Assembly (NCBI RefSeq): GCF_047730075.1
Contig: NZ_CP159831.1
Location: forward strand, 496,001-560,000
Length of the DNA: 64,000 nucleotides
Reading direction: 5' to 3'
Source of the DNA: Njordibacter sp905182035
GTDB lineage: Bacteria > Pseudomonadota > Gammaproteobacteria > Pseudomonadales > Balneatricaceae
The position numbers were made by a program, and so were the translations under genes. Positions 25,515-34,614 of this stretch are shown here, one piece after another (position 1 is the stretch's first letter; every line of letters starts with the position of its first letter). The notes under the pieces were generated by a model. The model had not been told where the DNA came from. It saw nothing but the letters and a program-made list of their open reading frames with translations, and did no database searches.

Positions 25515-25590
25515 TTTATTGTCGATTTAGTGTCCTAGCTTTAATCATTTGAATGCTACTGTGGATAATATCAACCTGTATTCTATGAGT
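25515..25590 (+). promoter_or_regulatory. Conserved regulon promoter element, copy A
   Basis: TTTATTGTCGATTTAGT, then 10 bases, TAATCATTTGAATGCTA, then CTGTGG, located upstream of the MmgE/PrpD gene. The two blocks have the same spacing as in copies B (34615-34700) and C (33340-33448, minus). Weaker similarity continues for about 30 bp (ATCAACCTGTATTC compared with ACAAACCCGTTACT). It is the probable binding site and promoter for the AraC/GlxA-type regulator at 33572. Confidence 0.68.
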
Positions 25591-25652
25591 GGTTTTTACA
25601 GCTAATTAACTACCCCATTATCTACCAATAGTATTAAAAAGGAGCTCGCCTT

Positions 25653-26984
25653 ATGCCAAGTAACCTTTCTGTCCGGCAGTTTTTATTAGATATTAGCTTT
25701 GACACTTTGCCATCAGCAGTCATTGAACAGGCAAAAGTTTGCTGTTATGACCTGCTTGGTGCGGCGGTAGGTGGCGGTCGTTCAGCCCCAGCATCCATGA
25801 TTACCCGTCATGCGCAAGATCATTTTGCCGCAGGAGCCAACATTACTGCAGTTCAACCATTACTAGGTGGTGAAAGTATAAGCCCTGTGGGGGCTGCCTT
25901 GGTGGGCGCAACTATGATTGACGCGTTAGATTGTCACGATGGACAGCGAGAAGTCAAAGGGCATATAGGTTGTAGCATGCTGCCTAGCCTCATCGCTGTG
26001 CTAGAGTCCCAGTTGCGACCCGTGACGGGTCGTGAGCTAATTAGTTTGATTGTTGCTGGTTATGAAATAGGCACCCGGGCGGGGTTGGCATTGCATGGAA
26101 CAGTGACTGATTATCATACTTCTGGTGCCTGGGGCGCGGTTAACTGTGCCGCATTAACGGCCCATGTTTTGGGTCTTAATGAAGAACAATTCAATCATGC
26201 TGTGGGTATAGCTGAATATCATGGGCCACGCAGCCAGATGATGCGGAATATTGACCATCCTACAATGCTGAAGGATGGTTCTGGCTGGGGTGCTATGGCG
26301 GGCACCTCGGCGGCATATATGGCAGCTGAAGGCTTTACTGGGGCACCTGCCATTACTATTACTGCTGATGATGCAGCTGCCTATTGGCAGGATTTGGGCC
26401 AAAACTGGCAAATCCTTAATCAATATTTTAAACCTTACCCTGTATGCCGTTGGGCTCAACCAGCCGTTGCGGCTTGCTTAACGTTGCGCCTGAAGCATAA
26501 TTTTGATCCGAGTCAGGTAGAGCAAATTACAGTGTGGACCTTTCATGAGGGCGCGCGATTATTTAGTGATGTGCCTAGTGATTCAGAGCAAGCTCAGTAT
26601 GCCATCAGTTTTCCGATAGCCATGGCTGTTCTAAAAGGTGCTATTAGCGCTGACGATGTTTACAGCGGCTTTAACGATGCCCAGGTACGAGACATGATTG
26701 GCAAAGTCACGTTAATGGAAGGTGCGGATTATAATGAGGTGTTTCCAGCTGAGCGCTGGGCCCATGCGCGTATACGCATGGCTGACGGTACAGAAATGGT
26801 ATCAGAGCCTCATGAAGCCGTAGGCGACCCTCATAAGCCTATGAGCAAAGAGCAATTTCAGGACAAGTACATTAACTTATGTGAACCCGTGTGGGGCCTG
26901 CAAAAATCACAACAGGTGTTAGCCTATATTGAACATTTGGAAAAGGGTGATTTAGCTGGCTTGTTGGCCTTAATTCGCAGCTAA
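25653..26984 (+). CDS. MmgE/PrpD family protein
   Basis: A 443-aa protein of the MmgE/PrpD family, which contains 2-methylcitrate dehydratase, cis-aconitate decarboxylase and epimerases of dicarboxylic imino acids. Family segments: DLLGAAVGGGRSAPAS, ALVGATMIDALDCHDGQREVKGHIGCSMLP, YHTSGAWGAVNCAALTAHVLGL and YFKPYPVCRWAQPAVAACL. AAGGAG precedes the ATG. Its promoter carries copy A of an element shared with the ABC transporter and MttB operons. It therefore probably belongs to their pathway rather than to propionate metabolism. The stop overlaps the convergent ATPase gene by 4 bp. Confidence 0.85.
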   Translation: MPSNLSVRQFLLDISFDTLPSAVIEQAKVCCYDLLGAAVGGGRSAPASMITRHAQDHFAAGANITAVQPLLGGESISPVGAALVGATMIDALDCHDGQREVKGHIGCSMLPSLIAVLESQLRPVTGRELISLIVAGYEIGTRAGLALHGTVTDYHTSGAWGAVNCAALTAHVLGLNEEQFNHAVGIAEYHGPRSQMMRNIDHPTMLKDGSGWGAMAGTSAAYMAAEGFTGAPAITITADDAAAYWQDLGQNWQILNQYFKPYPVCRWAQPAVAACLTLRLKHNFDPSQVEQITVWTFHEGARLFSDVPSDSEQAQYAISFPIAMAVLKGAISADDVYSGFNDAQVRDMIGKVTLMEGADYNEVFPAERWAHARIRMADGTEMVSEPHEAVGDPHKPMSKEQFQDKYINLCEPVWGLQKSQQVLAYIEHLEKGDLAGLLALIRS

Positions 26985-29062
26985 TTAGACAGCTGGATGA
27001 CTGGAATCATAGCGCCTAAGAAGTCGTCCGTTAAATGGCATCTAAGCTCATGACCATCGGACATTAACTTCATTGCTGGCAACTCCTTTTCACAAAGGTT
27101 ATTAGCAACCTGTTGCTTGTGCTGGCAACGAGTTTGGAAAGGGCACCCTGATGGTGGGTTCATGGCCGAAGGAATATCACCGTCCAAGACAATGTGTTTA
27201 CGCTTAATGCTAGTATCAGCAATCGGCACCGCCGATAACAAGGCCTCAGTATAGGGGTGATAAGGAGGACTAAATACTTGGTCTGTGCTACCCATTTCTA
27301 CCACATGACCCAAATACATGACCATCACTCTATCAGAGATATAGCGAACGATTGACAGGTCATGACTAATGAACAGCATGGTGGTTTTATTTTTTCTTTG
27401 CAACTCCATTAACAGATCAGTTACAGCCGCTTGAACGGAAACATCTAACGCAGAAACTGGCTCATCGGCCACCACTACTTGAGCGTTGCCAGCAAAGGCA
27501 CGAGCAATACCCACACGTTGTTTTTGGCCACCAGATAGTTGGCGTGGCTTACGCAGGGCAAATTCTCGAGGCAGTTTGACTAAATCTAATAGCCCCAACA
27601 TTCTTTGCTCGCGGTCCTCCTCGTTGGTGCCAACCCTAAAGACTTCAAGGGCGCGTATGATTTGGCGGCCCACACTCATGGATGGGTTAAGGGTATCAAA
27701 TGGGTTTTGAAATACCATTTGAATGGACGACACAGACTCAACCTCACGGTCATGGATCAAGGTGTTTTGAATGTCCTCGCCCAGTAAGTTAGCAGTGCCT
27801 GCGCTAGCTTCCTCTAAACCCAGTAACACCTTTGCCAGAGTAGACTTGCCACAGCCAGACTCCCCAACAATGGCCAGGGTTTCTGATTCACGTGCTTCAA
27901 AGGAGATGCTCTCGTTGGCCTTAACGACACGCTTTTCCCCGCTACCAAACAAAGCGCTCGCAGCAACTTCATAGTATTTTTGTAGCTTATCAACCTTAAG
28001 CACCACTTCACCTATTTCGGTGGATTGCCTATCTGCAGCTGCTACTGGGGGGTTGAGCCAGTCTATTTGGTTGATTCTTGCACAGCGTGAGGCGTGGCTA
28101 TGATCGTCTATCAAAGACAGCATGGAAATCTCATTCTGGCCACATGTTTCAGCATCATAATAATTACACCGAGGGCCAAAGTTACAGCCATTGGGGCGCT
28201 CATGGGGTAACGGGAAGTTACCCGGGATAGTGACCAAAGGACGGGCGTTTTTATCAGCACCGGGCAATGGAATTGAGCGGAACAAAGCTTGCGTATAGGG
28301 ATGGCGCATGCGCTCAAATACTTTTTCAATAGGCCCGGCTTCTATAGCCTCACCTGAATACATGACACAAATGTCATTACAGGTTTCCAGCACTAAACCA
28401 AGATTGTGGGAGATAAATAGCATTGAGGTGCCATACTTCTCACCTAACCCTTTGACTAGGTCAACGATGCCCGCTTCAATAGTGACATCCAGCGCAGTGG
28501 TAGGTTCATCAAGGATCAGCAACGACGGTTTTGACATCAGCGCCATGGCGATGACAATGCGTTGCTGTTGGCCACCTGATAATTGATGTGGGTAACTGTT
28601 TAAGATCCGCTCAGGGTCAGACAGTCGAACATCTTCCACCACTTGCATGGCCAGATCCCAGGCCTCTTTGGCAGAGCTCTGTTGATGGATCATGGGCACT
28701 TCCATGAGTTGCTTGCCGACTTTCATGGATGGATTCAAGGAAGCCATGGGTTCTTGATAAATCATGGCAATTTCAGAGCCACGCAAATGCCGCAGTTCTT
28801 CTTCGCTCATTGTGTTGAGCTCTCGGCCCTTAAATTTGATGCTGCCACCAACAATTTTGCCGTTTACTCCAAGGTCTTGCATCACGCCTAAAGCCACGGT
28901 GGATTTGCCGCAGCCAGACTCACCCACAAGACCCATAGCTTGGCCTTGCTCTACCACACAAGAGAAGTCCATCACTGCAGGAATTTCACCCAATCGAGTA
29001 AAGAAACTAATGGACAGGTTGTCTATTTCTAAAATAGGTCCATCGTAATCCCATTGTTGCAT
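26981..29062 (-). CDS. Peptide-type ABC transporter ATP-binding protein, DppD-DppF fusion
   Basis: A 693-aa protein with two complete ABC domains in tandem, as in GsiA-like fusions. Domain 1 has GESGCGKST (about residue 55), LSGGQQQR and LLILDEP. Domain 2 has GESGCGKST (about residue 404), LSGGQKQR and VVADEP. Each domain ends in the oligopeptide-transporter C-terminal extension with a cysteine cluster (CNFGPRCNYYDAETCGQ and CPFQTRCQHKQQVANNLCEK), which may bind an iron-sulfur cluster as in OppD/DppD. It energises the permeases encoded immediately upstream on the same strand (12 bp gap). The substrate could be a peptide, opine or betaine-like compound. Confidence 0.93.
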   Translation of the reverse strand: MQQWDYDGPILEIDNLSISFFTRLGEIPAVMDFSCVVEQGQAMGLVGESGCGKSTVALGVMQDLGVNGKIVGGSIKFKGRELNTMSEEELRHLRGSEIAMIYQEPMASLNPSMKVGKQLMEVPMIHQQSSAKEAWDLAMQVVEDVRLSDPERILNSYPHQLSGGQQQRIVIAMALMSKPSLLILDEPTTALDVTIEAGIVDLVKGLGEKYGTSMLFISHNLGLVLETCNDICVMYSGEAIEAGPIEKVFERMRHPYTQALFRSIPLPGADKNARPLVTIPGNFPLPHERPNGCNFGPRCNYYDAETCGQNEISMLSLIDDHSHASRCARINQIDWLNPPVAAADRQSTEIGEVVLKVDKLQKYYEVAASALFGSGEKRVVKANESISFEARESETLAIVGESGCGKSTLAKVLLGLEEASAGTANLLGEDIQNTLIHDREVESVSSIQMVFQNPFDTLNPSMSVGRQIIRALEVFRVGTNEEDREQRMLGLLDLVKLPREFALRKPRQLSGGQKQRVGIARAFAGNAQVVVADEPVSALDVSVQAAVTDLLMELQRKNKTTMLFISHDLSIVRYISDRVMVMYLGHVVEMGSTDQVFSPPYHPYTEALLSAVPIADTSIKRKHIVLDGDIPSAMNPPSGCPFQTRCQHKQQVANNLCEKELPAMKLMSDGHELRCHLTDDFLGAMIPVIQLSN

Positions 29063-29074
29063 GATCCTGCTCCC

Positions 29075-30229
29075 TTAGTCTTTGAGTGACTGTTCGCGCA
29101 GGCCATCGGCCAACAGGTTGAGGCCCAGCACTAGCGACATTAATGCTAGGGCAGGAGGAATAGCTAGGTGTGGGTATATGGATAAGAGTTTGCGGCCCTC
29201 GTTTATGGTCATACCCCAGTCTGGGCTTTCTGGGCTAACGCCTAGGCCAAAGAAACCCAAGGTGCCTAATAAAATAGTGATGTAGCCGATGCGTAAACAA
29301 AAATCCACAATCAAAGGCCCTCGTGCATTAGGTAGAATTTCCCACAACATAATATACCAAGGTCCTTCTCCGCGGGTTTCGGCTGCCGCTACATAGTCGC
29401 GAGTTTTAATGTCCAGAGTTAGGCCCCTGACAATACGAAACACCGTAGGTGAGTTAACAAATACCACTGCAACAAAAATATTCAGCAGGTTAGGTTCCAT
29501 ATAAAAAACACCTAATGGATCCATATTAAAAGCCAGACCTGAATAGGCCCAAAAACCCAATACTAGTGTGATGGCGACATAAATATTACGCTTCACAGGC
29601 TGGGTATAAAATCGAGATTGAAATAACACAACAAACAATATAATAGGAAATACGAACAGTACTGCAGCCAAATAAATAGGTACACCAGTTGAGCGAATTT
29701 CTGGTGTGACTAACAAGAAAAATAACAAAATTACTGGGAAGGCTAGCACTAAATTGGACAAGAAAGATAAGATCGTATCCAACTTTCCAGATCTATAGCC
29801 GGCAGGTAGGCCTAAGGTGATCCCTACCATAAAGGCAAACACAGTAGCCGCTGGGGCAATAGTTAATACAGTGCGGCAGCCCATTACCACGCGAGAAAAT
29901 ATGTCACGGGCCAGGTTATCACCACCTAACAGGTAGAATGTACCTTCCACACCACGCACAGGAAAACCTATGCCTTTGTTTTTCATACCAGAAATTTGGG
30001 CTAAGGGGTCGTGGGTGATAATTAAATCAGCAAGGATAGCTGTTAATACCCAAAACAACACCAGTAGCAAACCCAAGGTGCCAACGCGGCTATCAAACAA
30101 GTGGCCATATAAGCCTAAGCGTTGTCGATAATAAGCAGAGATACTTAAAATTATGCCCATAGCAACCCATACAGGGATTAACTGGGTAAAAATGCCAATG
30201 GTGATTTGAAGTGCAGTTAATGCTTCCAT
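29075..30229 (-). CDS. Peptide-type ABC transporter permease (DppC-like)
   Basis: A 384-aa inner-membrane permease. An N-terminal membrane anchor is followed by the family segment LGGDNLARDIFSRVVMGCRTVLTIA (the DppC 'TD.LGRD..SR' region). Further membrane helices follow and the ATPase-contacting EAA loop YVAAAETRGEGPWYIMLWEILPNARGPLIV. The C terminus GFFGLGVSPESPDWGMTINEG is typical. It is longer than usual DppC (about 300 aa) because of an extended N-terminal membrane region and an insertion at about 150-245. It works with the DppB-like protein 9 bp upstream. Confidence 0.92.
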   Translation of the reverse strand: MEALTALQITIGIFTQLIPVWVAMGIILSISAYYRQRLGLYGHLFDSRVGTLGLLLVLFWVLTAILADLIITHDPLAQISGMKNKGIGFPVRGVEGTFYLLGGDNLARDIFSRVVMGCRTVLTIAPAATVFAFMVGITLGLPAGYRSGKLDTILSFLSNLVLAFPVILLFFLLVTPEIRSTGVPIYLAAVLFVFPIILFVVLFQSRFYTQPVKRNIYVAITLVLGFWAYSGLAFNMDPLGVFYMEPNLLNIFVAVVFVNSPTVFRIVRGLTLDIKTRDYVAAAETRGEGPWYIMLWEILPNARGPLIVDFCLRIGYITILLGTLGFFGLGVSPESPDWGMTINEGRKLLSIYPHLAIPPALALMSLVLGLNLLADGLREQSLKD

Positions 30230-30238
30230 CAGCGTGCC

Positions 30239-31279
30239 CTAATTGATACGAATACGTGGATTGAGGAATACATAGCCAATATCTGAAATTAACTGTGTGA
30301 TGAGTACCACGAATACCGCCACCATCGAGCAGGCTAACAAGAGGTCGATATCATTGTTGGACGCAGCCTGAACTAGCAGCCAGCCAAAACCTTTGTAGTT
30401 AAACAAGGTTTCTACAATGACCACGCCAGTGAGGAGCCATGGGATTTGTAGCATGATTACCGTAAAGGGTGCGATTAACGCATTGCGTAAAGCGTGTTTA
30501 AGCACGATGTTGCTAAAACTAACACCCTTTAAGCGTGCGGTTCGAATATATTGCGCTGTCATAACTTCAGCCATTGAGGCGCGAGTCATGCGCGCAATGT
30601 AACCCATTCCATAGAAAGCCATGGTCATCACTGGTAAAGTGAAATTGGCAATGGTGATCTCATCCATAGCAGAAGTCGAAGAGCCTTTAAACCATCTTAA
30701 GCCCACTGCTGAACTAGCAAATATCACTACAAAGATAACACCGGAGACATATTCCGGCGTTGCGGTGGTGAGGATAGCAAAAGTTGATAAGTTCCGATCC
30801 GTGCGTGAACCTTCTCGCATACCTGCCAGTACACCAATAATGAGCGCCATAGGCACCATCACTAACATCACAAATAGCATTAACCAGCCTGTTAACCCAA
30901 GGCGTTTGCTAACTATGCTGGCAACATTGTCTTTAAATACTGTAGACCAACCCATGTCAGCCTGCAACACACCACAATAGTTGGCAATGAGATCCACACC
31001 GGGTTTTACACAACGACCTAACGTTTTGCCATCTTCTCTGACAAACACAAAACCGGGTGTTACCCCTAACCATTCGCCATAACGTACCAGTAGGGGCTGC
31101 TTATAACCGCGACTCTCCAGCCATTGTTCAACCTGTACGTCGGACATGCGCATACTGCCCTGAGTCTTGGCTAACTTCTCTAAATTGGGCTGTAAGTTGG
31201 TTAAGAAAAACACCAAAAAGGTTAGGCACAGAGCAGTCAATACCATCATGCCCGTTCGCTTAACAATAAATATCCACAT
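30239..31279 (-). CDS. Peptide-type ABC transporter permease (DppB-like)
   Basis: A 346-aa permease beginning MWIFIVKRTGMMVLTALCLTFLVFFLTN, the usual DppB start with one membrane helix, then an extracytoplasmic region. The core includes LGLTGWLMLFVMLVMVPMALIIGVLAG and the EAA loop YIRTARLKGVSFSNIVLKHALRNALIAPF. It is the first permease of the operon, 106 bp after the binding-protein gene and behind a strong hairpin terminator. This suggests lower expression than the binding protein. Confidence 0.93.
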   Translation of the reverse strand: MWIFIVKRTGMMVLTALCLTFLVFFLTNLQPNLEKLAKTQGSMRMSDVQVEQWLESRGYKQPLLVRYGEWLGVTPGFVFVREDGKTLGRCVKPGVDLIANYCGVLQADMGWSTVFKDNVASIVSKRLGLTGWLMLFVMLVMVPMALIIGVLAGMREGSRTDRNLSTFAILTTATPEYVSGVIFVVIFASSAVGLRWFKGSSTSAMDEITIANFTLPVMTMAFYGMGYIARMTRASMAEVMTAQYIRTARLKGVSFSNIVLKHALRNALIAPFTVIMLQIPWLLTGVVIVETLFNYKGFGWLLVQAASNNDIDLLLACSMVAVFVVLITQLISDIGYVFLNPRIRIN

Positions 31280-31314
31280 GTGCAGTCCTGGGATGACTAG
31301 GGCAGAGAGGTGAT

Positions 31315-31345
31315 AAAAAAGAGCAGGCTACTAGGCCTGCTCTTT
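31315..31345 (-). terminator. Rho-independent terminator / attenuator after the binding-protein gene
   Basis: On the minus strand AAAGAGCAGGC pairs with GCCTGCTCTTT around a TAGT-type loop and is followed by a T run (the A run 31315-31320 on the plus strand). A second hairpin, GGGCCAC-AAA-GTGGCCC, lies at 31359-31375. Partial termination here would give more binding protein than permease. Confidence 0.85.
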
Positions 31346-31385
31346 AGAGAAAATTAGAGGGCCACAAAGTGGCCCAAGTGTGGGT

Positions 31386-33038
31386 TTAAGACCACCACAT
31401 TTTTTCTAGATGAAACTCAAACGCAGGATGCATTTCGGCATTCATTAGGCCTGGCTTGTTATGCCGATATAAAGAACGCCAATATGGCTGAATAATGACG
31501 CCTTCATCTTGCATAATAGCCTCGATCTTGGCCATGATTTTGCGGCGTTCATCGGCGTCAGGAACCGCCATAGCTTGTGATAACAAACTATCAAACTCTT
31601 TATTAGCGAAACCAGCTTCGTTCCAAGCTTCACCACTGCGGTAGGCTAGTGCCAACACCTGCACACCCAAAGGACGTTGATTCCAGTTGGTGGAGGAGAA
31701 GGGGTATTTTACCCAGTCATTCCAGAAGGTAGAACCTGGTAAAATGGTGCGCTTAACCTTAATGCCTGCTTGGCGCAATTGGGCGGCCACGGCATCTGTG
31801 GTGTTGCGGCGCCAGTCGTCGTCGATGGAAATAAGTTCATGTTCATAATCCCCCATACCGGCTTCGTCCATCAGTGCTTTTGCTGCTGCACCATCAACCT
31901 TCTGGGCAGGCAAGGCTGCATACTCGGGATGAACTGGGCAAACGTGGTGGTTTTCTGCTGGTGTGCCATGGCCAGAGTAGCCAAGTTCTAAACATATATT
32001 ATTGTCAACAGCCATCGCTAAGGCCTGACGTACGCGTTTATCAGCATAGGGCTTAATGCCATCCACTTCAGCCTGCTGATTAGGACGGATGACTATAGTA
32101 GCTGCCGTCACTGCTGACGTTTTTATCCAACCTAAGTCATCAAACATGCCGATAAATTCACCAGCAACGTCGTAGGTTATATCAAATTCATCCGCGTCAG
32201 CGCCGGCCACAATAGCACCGTAGTCAGTGCCATAGTCGATCATTTCAATACGGTCAAGGTATGCCCCTTCGCCCCACCATGAATGGGACTCATTGCGCAC
32301 CAACACGGCCTTAACACCCACCTCGAGACTTTCAGGAGAGTATGGGCCAGTACCTATGGCATTGCCTATCATATTATCACTGTCATGGCTTGAATGGACA
32401 ATAGCTGCAGGGTAGTCAGTCATGCCTGGAATAATAGAAATATCTGGAGCCAAAAGATTGAGCTGCACGGTATGGCTATCCACCACTTCAATGGCGCCTG
32501 CTCGTGCTTTGCCGGTATCGGCATCTAGTAAGGAATTCATACGACCCGCCATGGAGTTGCCTTCCACGCTCTTGTCACACCAACCAGTCATATTGCGAGC
32601 CACGTCATCGGCAGTGAAGGCATCGCCATTATTCCAGGTTACGCCCTTGCGCACGTTAAGTGTGAAGACAGTGGCATCGTTGTTGGCTGACCAACTTTCG
32701 AGCAATTGGCCTTCCATAGTGCCATCAGTATTGATACGTACTAGGTATTCTAACCAGCCACGGCTGAAGTTGGCTATTTGGGACCAGTCATAGGTGCGTG
32801 GGTCTTTCATGGCCCGGACTTCCGTTTGATAACGCAAGGTGCCACCCATTTTAGGCGTGCCGGCCATGGCCATTGGCGCGACTAAACCAATCATGCTGTA
32901 TGCCGCAATTGCGCTGGCACCCAAGGCAGAGGCACGTACAAAAAATTCTCGACGTGAAAGTTGGCCTTGTAAGTATTCATTTTTATACATGTCAACAACG
33001 GGATGCGTTGCTTTACCTATGTCAGTGGACTTCGTCAT
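31386..33038 (-). CDS. ABC transporter substrate-binding protein, family 5, Tat-type signal
   Basis: A 550-aa extracytoplasmic solute-binding protein of the peptide/opine/nickel family. Near residues 25-60 it has a twin-arginine signal (SRREFF, then a hydrophobic stretch ASAIAAYSMIGLVAPMA, cleavage near AMAG), so it is probably exported folded by Tat. Family segments: LLESWSANNDATVFTLNVRKGVTWNNGDAFTADDVARN, VRQALAMAVDNN and the C-terminal QPYWRSLYRHNKPG. It precedes the two permeases and the fused ATPase. Its upstream region contains copy C of the regulon element, which came from the MttB promoter by duplication. Confidence 0.92.
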   Translation of the reverse strand: MTKSTDIGKATHPVVDMYKNEYLQGQLSRREFFVRASALGASAIAAYSMIGLVAPMAMAGTPKMGGTLRYQTEVRAMKDPRTYDWSQIANFSRGWLEYLVRINTDGTMEGQLLESWSANNDATVFTLNVRKGVTWNNGDAFTADDVARNMTGWCDKSVEGNSMAGRMNSLLDADTGKARAGAIEVVDSHTVQLNLLAPDISIIPGMTDYPAAIVHSSHDSDNMIGNAIGTGPYSPESLEVGVKAVLVRNESHSWWGEGAYLDRIEMIDYGTDYGAIVAGADADEFDITYDVAGEFIGMFDDLGWIKTSAVTAATIVIRPNQQAEVDGIKPYADKRVRQALAMAVDNNICLELGYSGHGTPAENHHVCPVHPEYAALPAQKVDGAAAKALMDEAGMGDYEHELISIDDDWRRNTTDAVAAQLRQAGIKVKRTILPGSTFWNDWVKYPFSSTNWNQRPLGVQVLALAYRSGEAWNEAGFANKEFDSLLSQAMAVPDADERRKIMAKIEAIMQDEGVIIQPYWRSLYRHNKPGLMNAEMHPAFEFHLEKMWWS

Positions 33039-33258
33039 TCTATACTCTCCGGTTGTTATTGTTACGGACGATAAGGTCCGATTTTTTAGTCTAATGTTAG
33101 ACTTTTTTCACAGCTGAATATGATAGTTTAGCCTATTACTCAGAGGCACCAATACACCGTGGTAGGCCAATCTCTGCGCGCTAAAACTGCCTGCAGTTGG
33201 CTCAAAGCCGTCTGCTTCAGTTATTTCTTAGAGCTCACGCATTCTCCAAGCCCTTTAA

Positions 33259-33287
33259 GTTCTACAGATCATTTACACCCTTGTCAA
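33259..33287 (-). promoter_or_regulatory. Candidate sigma-70 promoter for the ABC operon
   Basis: On the minus strand, TTGACA (33282-33287) is followed after 17 bases by TAGAAC (33259-33264). It is about 220 bp upstream of the binding-protein start and downstream of element copy C. Confidence 0.4.
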
Positions 33288-33312
33288 ATTTGCACCCATA
33301 CCAAATAAGTAT

Positions 33313-33336
33313 CTATGGCAGCACATTACGGCTCAT
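33313..33336 (-). other. 7-codon mini-ORF carrying the first codons of the MttB gene
   Basis: Downstream of copy C the sequence reads ATG AGC CGT, as at the MttB start, then AAT GTG CTG CCA TAG (M S R N V L P stop). The upstream CCTCAGG ribosome-binding site is also kept. It is either a relic of the promoter duplication or a leader peptide. Confidence 0.45.
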
Positions 33337-33339
33337 TAA

Positions 33340-33448
33340 ATTAACCTGAGGCATAATACATAGCCTCTCAAGTAATGGGTTTATACCATACACGATAGCA
33401 TTCAAGAGATTACAAACTGGAGACTGAATCGACAATAAGTGGAATTAG
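33340..33448 (-). promoter_or_regulatory. Conserved regulon promoter element, copy C (duplicate of the MttB promoter)
   Basis: Read on the minus strand: TAATTCCACTTATTG, TCGATTCAGT, 10 bases, TAATCTCTTGAATGC, TATCGTG. It then continues in parallel with copy B through AAACCCATTACT, GAGGCTATGTATTA, GCCTCAGG and into an ATG. The match to 34615-34735 spans about 120 bp with few differences. It drives the ABC operon rather than MttB. Confidence 0.7.
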
Positions 33449-33571
33449 CTTTTTCATAATGATATCCCATCTTTTTTATAATGTACGAAAAATCTACATC
33501 CGCCAACAATAACGCCTTGATTAGTCCCTGGTGGATAATAAATAATTTGGTTCTTGCTAAAACTGAGACTT

Positions 33572-34561
33572 TTAACCTCCTAAAGTAGGACTAGGTAATT
33601 TGTCTCTTGTACGTTCTTGCCGAGGTGATATTAAAAATTTTGATCGGTAGCATTTTGCCAAATAGGAAGTCGAATTAAAACCACAGGCGGTAGCAATAGC
33701 AAAGGTAGAAAGACTGGTTTGTTGTAAAAGTAGTTGGGCTTTGTTGAGTCTTAAATCTAGGTAATACTGCGCAGGCCTTAGGCCGAAATGATGTTTAAAT
33801 AGTCGCTCCAACTGACGCAAAGATAAGTTTGATTTGCTGGCAATCTGTGCTTGAGACATAGGATCTTCAGTGCAGCTCTGCATTAACTCAATAGCTTTGA
33901 TTAGCGCTGGGTGATGAATGCTTAGTCTAGTTTGGGTAGCCATGCGCTGGTGTGCATGGGCATCACGGATGCTAGGGTGAATGCATTGCTCTGCCACGTC
34001 CTTTGCCAGTTTCAGGCCATGTTGTTGGGTGATGAGTTGGAGCATCATATCAAGCCCTGATAAGCCGCCTGAGCATGTCATGAAGTGGGTATCCATTTCA
34101 TACAATTCACCAGTAATATTTAACAAGGGGAACTCTTCCTTAAAACTGTCAATGTTTTCCCAGTGGATGGTGCAGGGGCTTTGGTTTAGTAATTTGGCTC
34201 GAGCCAGCAACAAACTGCCAGTTGACGTAGAGCCTAAGGTGATGGAGAGGCGTGATAAGCGCCTCAACCATCGGCTGAGGACTGGGTCATCATGGTTTTC
34301 TACATCGATGCCTGCTACAACGATCAGGGCATCTAAATCTTCTGTATCTGCCATCTCACGAGTGGCAGCAACGTCTATACCGTTGCTTGCTCTCACCGGT
34401 AGGTAGTCTTTGCTGTAAAATGACCACTCATACAAATTACACTTGCTAAGCCGGTTAGCTATTCTCAGCGGCTCAACAGCAGCTGACATGGAGAGCATGG
34501 AGAACTGAGCGATAAGGAAAAATCCAATCTGCGTTGGATTACTGGCGTAGTTTGGTTGCAT
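33572..34561 (-). CDS. AraC-family regulator with DJ-1/PfpI (GlxA-like) domain
   Basis: A 329-aa regulator. Residues 1-190 resemble the GATase1/PfpI-like domain of the GlxA/GbdR/CdhR group (IGFFLIAQFSMLSMSAAVEPLRIANRLS, DALIVVAGIDVENH, TGSLLLARAKLLNQSPCTIHWENID, FMTCSGGLSGLDMMLQLI). Residues 215-320 hold the AraC double helix-turn-helix (SQAQIASKSNLSLRQLERLFKHHFGLRPAQYYLDLRLNKAQLLLQQT). In pseudomonads this subfamily controls glycine-betaine and carnitine catabolism; that is established knowledge of the family. It lies between the ABC operon and the divergent MttB operon. It probably recognises the element found three times in this region. Confidence 0.9.
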   Translation of the reverse strand: MQPNYASNPTQIGFFLIAQFSMLSMSAAVEPLRIANRLSKCNLYEWSFYSKDYLPVRASNGIDVAATREMADTEDLDALIVVAGIDVENHDDPVLSRWLRRLSRLSITLGSTSTGSLLLARAKLLNQSPCTIHWENIDSFKEEFPLLNITGELYEMDTHFMTCSGGLSGLDMMLQLITQQHGLKLAKDVAEQCIHPSIRDAHAHQRMATQTRLSIHHPALIKAIELMQSCTEDPMSQAQIASKSNLSLRQLERLFKHHFGLRPAQYYLDLRLNKAQLLLQQTSLSTFAIATACGFNSTSYLAKCYRSKFLISPRQERTRDKLPSPTLGG

Positions 34562-34614
34562 GTTGAATCCTCTGACAAGCTTAGGGTATCGGTCAATTTA
34601 TGTTTATACAACTT

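Larger units (their letters stand above)
33039..33571. other. 530-bp regulatory region between binding-protein gene and AraC regulator
   Basis: It contains, in minus-strand order, copy C of the regulon element (33340-33448), a duplicated ribosome-binding site plus 7-codon mini-ORF (33313-33336), a sigma-70-like promoter (33259-33287), and a palindrome AGTCTAA-TG-TTAGACT (33088-33103) flanked on both sides by six T. A small hairpin CGGAC...GTCCG lies at 33065-33080. The transcript leader of the ABC operon is long (over 200 nt) and structured. Confidence 0.55.
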
